Below are positions 60,841 to 64,000 of a stretch of DNA of 64,000 nt, in pieces. The DNA is taken from the NCBI GenBank assembly GCA_016712525.1, contig JADJQX010000006.1, positions 1 to 64,000 on the forward strand. Direction: 5' to 3'. Every line of letters starts with the position of its first letter. Within the stretch, counting starts at the first letter, position 1. Made by a program: the position numbers and the translations under genes. Under the pieces are notes generated by a model, which worked only from the letters and a program-made list of their open reading frames with translations, did not search any database and had not been told where the DNA came from. This DNA is from Myxococcales bacterium (GTDB taxonomy: Bacteria; Myxococcota_A; Polyangia; Polyangiales; Polyangiaceae).

Positions 60841-62238
60841 TCAGTTCTCGGGCACGGGGAGGTCGACCTCGTTCGGGTCGAGCAGGCTCCCGAGGTTGTT
60901 CACGAGGGTGTCGCGTGCCTTGAGCTGCCCTGTCTCTCCGGTGAAATTCCATTCGAGAAACTTCACGATCGACGAGTGCTCCAGCACGACGTGCGACACG
61001 TGCCCCTTCTTCGCGAAGCGCCCGATGGCGAAGATCGGCACCCGGGTGCCCAGCTCCTCTCCGTCGATGGGGCTCTTCGCGGGCGGAGGCGCCACGTGAT
61101 CGAAGTACCCGCCGCCCTCGTCCCACGTGAGCAAGATGAGCGTGCTCTTCGCGAAGGGGGACGCCAAAATCTTCGATGCGGCCGCGTCGATCCACGACAC
61201 ACCGACCGAGATGCTCGTGCCGTAGCCGGGGTGCTCGGTGTGGTAGCCGATGGGTTTGATGTAGCTCACCTCGGCCAAGTCGCCGGCGGCGAGGTCTTGC
61301 TCGAACCTCGACCAGTCCATGAGGAACGACGGGTTGTCGGTGAACTGCTGGTAGTAGTTGAAGGGGATGTCCGAAGGGTCGTACGCGCACGGGTAGCTCG
61401 CGAAGACCGGGTTCGCCCCGCGGCAATCCGGCGGGTGGGGAGGGCACGTGCTCGCCGCGCGCATCACGTCGTAGCCCTCGGCGTAGTAGCGCACCCGCTC
61501 CCCGTGGTTGATGAGCACGTCGGCGACCGTCGACTCGGACACGTTGCGCATCTTCGGCGTGAGCGGGTTCGAGCACCCTTGGCCGATGGCGTTGGGGATG
61601 AACTCGTTGTCCGTGAAGACCTTCTTGGCGACGGCGAAGTACATGTCGTTCGCCGAGGTCTGGCCCACGATCGACTGGAAATACCGGTCTCCCACGGCGT
61701 ACTTCGTGGCGTAGTCATGGTACGGGGCGACGACGGCGCTCGGCGCGATGGCGAAGTTCTTCGCGTTCGAGCACGAAGCCCCGGTGACGAAGCGGTCCAT
61801 CTTTCCGCCGTTCATCTCGGCGCGCTCGCACGGCTGCGAGTGATCCGGATCGTAGTCGGCGTTCGCTTGGTCGGTGAGCTCGCGCGGGCTCGCACCGGAG
61901 GGCTCCGTGGCCGGCGCGGCCTCGCAGCACGCGGGGCCCTTGGTGCAGGTCGGGTTCGAGCCGGGCGCCGCCGTGCACCACCGCCCGAGGTACGTGTCGA
62001 ACGTGTGGTTCTCCTGCATGAGGATCACGACGTGCTCGATGCGGCCTTTGGGAGCCGGCTTCGCGCCCCCTTCTCCTCCCGGGCCTCCGTCGAGGCCGAG
62101 GCGCGTCGGATCGTCGGCGTCTCCGGGCAACCCCGAGGGGTCGTCGGTCGTGCCACCGCCACCGTCCGAGCCGCACCCCGAGAGCGCACACGACGCGAGG
62201 ACGAGTGCCGTGGCCGAGAGCCGAAGTGCCGAGCGCAT
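60841..62238 (-). CDS. Phospholipase C/acid-phosphatase-type phosphoesterase, lipoprotein
   Basis: 465 residues. After a lipobox (ALSGC) and Gly/Asp linker, IEHVVILMQENHTFDTYLGR is the metal-binding signature of the PF04185 phosphoesterase family. ILLTWDEGGGYFDHVAPPPA holds further metal ligands. The family hydrolyses phospholipids or phosphate monoesters outside the cytoplasm. Length and motif order are normal for the family. The substrate cannot be told from sequence. It is divergent from the gene at 62399. Confidence 0.88.
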   Translation of the reverse strand: MRSALRLSATALVLASCALSGCGSDGGGGTTDDPSGLPGDADDPTRLGLDGGPGGEGGAKPAPKGRIEHVVILMQENHTFDTYLGRWCTAAPGSNPTCTKGPACCEAAPATEPSGASPRELTDQANADYDPDHSQPCERAEMNGGKMDRFVTGASCSNAKNFAIAPSAVVAPYHDYATKYAVGDRYFQSIVGQTSANDMYFAVAKKVFTDNEFIPNAIGQGCSNPLTPKMRNVSESTVADVLINHGERVRYYAEGYDVMRAASTCPPHPPDCRGANPVFASYPCAYDPSDIPFNYYQQFTDNPSFLMDWSRFEQDLAAGDLAEVSYIKPIGYHTEHPGYGTSISVGVSWIDAAASKILASPFAKSTLILLTWDEGGGYFDHVAPPPAKSPIDGEELGTRVPIFAIGRFAKKGHVSHVVLEHSSIVKFLEWNFTGETGQLKARDTLVNNLGSLLDPNEVDLPVPEN

Positions 62239-62398
62239 CTCCGCAGCGTAGCGAAAGCCGGCGCTCGGGGAAGGGCGCGTCGCCGTCTCTGACGGAACGG
62301 AAAGAAGGACGTTCGCCGACATGTGCGCAAAAAAACGACGGGCCGCGAGCGTGCCGAGGCGGAGGACAACGCCGCGCGCGTCCCGTACGTTGGGAGAG

Positions 62399-63832
62399 AT
62401 GGCGGTGTGGCGCGACCGAACGATCCTCGCGGCGGCTTCGATCGCGGTGCTCTTGCTCGCGGCGTGTGGCTCGGAGGATCGCTGCGCCAGCGGGGCCTGC
62501 GAGGCCGACCTCGACGTGTACGTCGCACCCGACGGAGACGACACGGCGCCCGGCACACGCGAGCGCCCCGTCCGCACCGTGCGCACCGCGCTCCGCCTCG
62601 CCGCGCACGCCACGCGCCCCGACGTCCGCCTCGCGCAAGGCGTCTACACCGAGACCGAGCCGCTCGTGCTGCCCGACGGTCTGCGGCTCAGGGGTGGGTA
62701 TGTGCCCGGAACGTTTGAAGAAAGTGAAGCGCTCTCCGAGCTCCGTGGCGCGTCTCTCGCGGTCGTCGTGCGCGATCCGAAGACCTCGGGCAGCCTGCGC
62801 GGTCTGCGCATCGTCGCGGCCGACGCGGCCGTCCCCGGTGAGGCCTCCATCGCGCTCTGGACGCGAGGCGCGCGCGGCTTTCGTCTCGATCACGTCGAGC
62901 TCCGCGCGGGTCGTGGGGCCGACGGTGCGGACGCCATCGTGACCGGCAGCGCTCCGTCGCGCGATGGGGCACCCGGCCAAGACGGCCGAGGCGGCGCGAT
63001 CGACGGCGAAAACGGCGCGGGCCGAGGCGGCGACGGTGGCCAGAACCCGACCTGCCCCGAGGCGCGTGGGGGCGCAGGCGGCAGCGGAGGTCAGCGCTAC
63101 ACGGCGTTCTCGGGTGTCGACGGACGCGCGTCCGCGGCGGGCGCGGCGGGCGGCAAGGGCGCCCCCGAGAGCGGGTGCACGGGGCGCGCGGGGGAGAGCG
63201 CCGCCACGGTCCCGAAGCTCGGGGAGGCTGGAAAACAAGGCGCCCAAGGCCTCGAGGTGGGCTCGTGGGACGGCGCGAACGCGCGCTACGTCGCGGCCCG
63301 TGGCGGTGACGGAACCGCCGGAACGAGCGGCGCAGGTGGCGGAGGCGGCGGAGGCGGCGCGGGCCAAACAGGTGCACTCTGCACGGACGGCGCGGGCAAC
63401 GGCGGCGGCGGTGGTGGCGCGGGCGGATGTGGCGGCGCGGGAGGCCTCGGAGGCGGCGGAGGCGGCGCGTCGATCGCGTGGCTCGTCGACGACGGCGCGC
63501 CCCTCGCGTTCGACGTGCGCTTCGTCACGGCGGGCGGCGGTCGGGGTGGCGCGGGCACGTCGGGCACCCCGGGTGGCAAGGGCGGCGCGGGCGGAAAAGG
63601 CGCGGCCGTCGGGCTCTCCGAGATCGGGCGCGGCGGCGACGGTCACGCGGGCGCCGAGGGCGGAAACGGCGGGAACGGCGCGGGTGGGAGCGGCGGACCG
63701 AGCCTCGCTCTATGGGTCCTCGCGGGCAACGCCGAGATCGCGAGCGCCACCTACGAGCTTGGTCCCGGAGGCGCCGCGGGCCAAGGTCCGCTCGCGGGAG
63801 CCCCAGGAAAACGAGCCGAGCGCTATCCCTAA
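62399..63832 (+). CDS. Gly-rich lipoprotein with DUF1565-like N-terminal region
   Basis: 477 residues. Signal peptide and lipobox (LLAAC). The first domain (VYVAPDGDDTAPGTRERPVR, then LAQGVYTETEPLVLPDGLRL) matches the start of DUF1565/parallel-beta-helix proteins. The remainder is dominated by Gly-Gly-x and Gly-Ala-Gly runs (GGGGGGGGAGQTGALCTDGA), like PE_PGRS-type or beta-roll sequences. It would form an elongated surface protein. A GGGAGAG site precedes the ATG. The stop codon is part of a downstream hairpin. Confidence 0.75.
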   Translation: MAVWRDRTILAAASIAVLLLAACGSEDRCASGACEADLDVYVAPDGDDTAPGTRERPVRTVRTALRLAAHATRPDVRLAQGVYTETEPLVLPDGLRLRGGYVPGTFEESEALSELRGASLAVVVRDPKTSGSLRGLRIVAADAAVPGEASIALWTRGARGFRLDHVELRAGRGADGADAIVTGSAPSRDGAPGQDGRGGAIDGENGAGRGGDGGQNPTCPEARGGAGGSGGQRYTAFSGVDGRASAAGAAGGKGAPESGCTGRAGESAATVPKLGEAGKQGAQGLEVGSWDGANARYVAARGGDGTAGTSGAGGGGGGGGAGQTGALCTDGAGNGGGGGGAGGCGGAGGLGGGGGGASIAWLVDDGAPLAFDVRFVTAGGGRGGAGTSGTPGGKGGAGGKGAAVGLSEIGRGGDGHAGAEGGNGGNGAGGSGGPSLALWVLAGNAEIASATYELGPGGAAGQGPLAGAPGKRAERYP

Positions 63833-63870
63833 ATCAGCAGTCATGATCTTCGATCAAGACCGCTGATTTA
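63830..63870 (+). terminator. Terminator-like hairpin overlapping the stop codon
   Basis: TAAATCAGC, GTC and GATC pair with GATC, GAC and GCTGATTTA around a TTC loop, with small internal bulges. It begins with the TAA stop of the Gly-rich gene. No long T-run follows, so termination efficiency is unclear. Confidence 0.6.
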
Positions 63871-63884
63871 GGCTGACTTGTCAT

Positions 63885-63961
63885 CGGAGGACGCTGTCCT
63901 CCGCCCCACGGGCAAAGCCCGCTGGGGCCCCACCTCCTGGTTTTGGGTCCCGGCCCAAAAC
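63885..63961. other. Cluster of three strong hairpins at the window end
   Basis: CGGAGGAC-GCT-GTCCTCCG (63885-63903), CCCCA...GGGC-AAA-GCCC...TGGGG (63904-63927) and GTTTTGGG-TCCCGG-CCCAAAAC (63940-63961) lie in succession. This is more structure than a simple terminator needs and may be part of a mobile element or structured RNA that continues beyond 64000. Confidence 0.5.
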
Positions 63962-64000
63962 GGCCGACGTTCTGCTCTTCTCTCCGCGGTGTCAGGTCGG

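Overview
The window looks like chromosome from a high-GC Myxococcota bacterium (Polyangia-like). Three things point there: a DUF4091 protein ends in a MYXO-CTERM-type tail, many genes encode lipoproteins with Asp/Ala/Gly/Pro-rich linkers after the lipobox, and coding GC is uniformly very high. Species cannot be named from the sequence alone.

Layout. 1-7.3 kb is housekeeping and envelope genes: the 3' end of coaD, an ABC exporter, a CBS-pair protein, class I fructose-bisphosphatase (fbp), a GIDE/BAM-like membrane protein and two small membrane proteins. 7.3-13.9 kb is an accessory island. It starts with a 21-bp tandem repeat, a MITE-like inverted-repeat pair and a dead integron-type tyrosine recombinase fragment. 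A decayed integron cassette array follows, with four recognisable attC sites. Its cassettes, all on the + strand, encode a HEPN-motif protein, a 4-fold beta-flower protein plus a small partner, an overlapping pair (HEXXH metallopeptidase and CHAT/caspase-like protein), an ExoX-C-like zinc-ribbon protein and a conserved 144-residue protein. 14-22.2 kb holds a polymorphic toxin locus on the - strand: a teneurin-like NHL/YD-repeat Rhs lipoprotein with an HNH nuclease tip, an immunity-like gene overlapping it by ATGA, and a downstream orphan Rhs tip with duplicated linkers.

22.3-41.3 kb mixes secreted lipoproteins with metabolic genes. These include an IS200-like (RAYT-type) transposase flanked by inward-facing copies of a dispersed 29-bp repeat, a ferritin-like lipoprotein, a UDPGP-family uridylyltransferase, an outer-membrane-barrel/SppA fusion, two tandem delta-60-repeat proteins, a quinone oxidoreductase and a DUF4091 protein. 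41.3-54.7 kb holds an overlapping pair of conserved myxobacterial Cys-motif membrane proteins, a papain-family peptidase, a CRTAC1-like FG-GAP protein, a TetR regulator divergent from small membrane proteins with two matching operator palindromes, a TPR protein, a YbgC-type thioesterase overlapping a MobA-like gene, and several small conserved proteins. 54.7-64 kb holds a DUF4238 gene, tmRNA (ssrA) with a strong terminator, a DUF1697 gene, a 42-bp minisatellite, a PLC-type phosphoesterase and a Gly-rich lipoprotein.

The best candidate for an undescribed system is the cassette-borne two-gene unit at 10547-12518 (metallopeptidase plus CHAT-like protein, overlapping ATGACTGA). It sits in an array that also carries a HEPN-motif protein and a nuclease-associated zinc-ribbon protein. 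A defence or regulated-proteolysis role is an inference from fold, coupling and context only.
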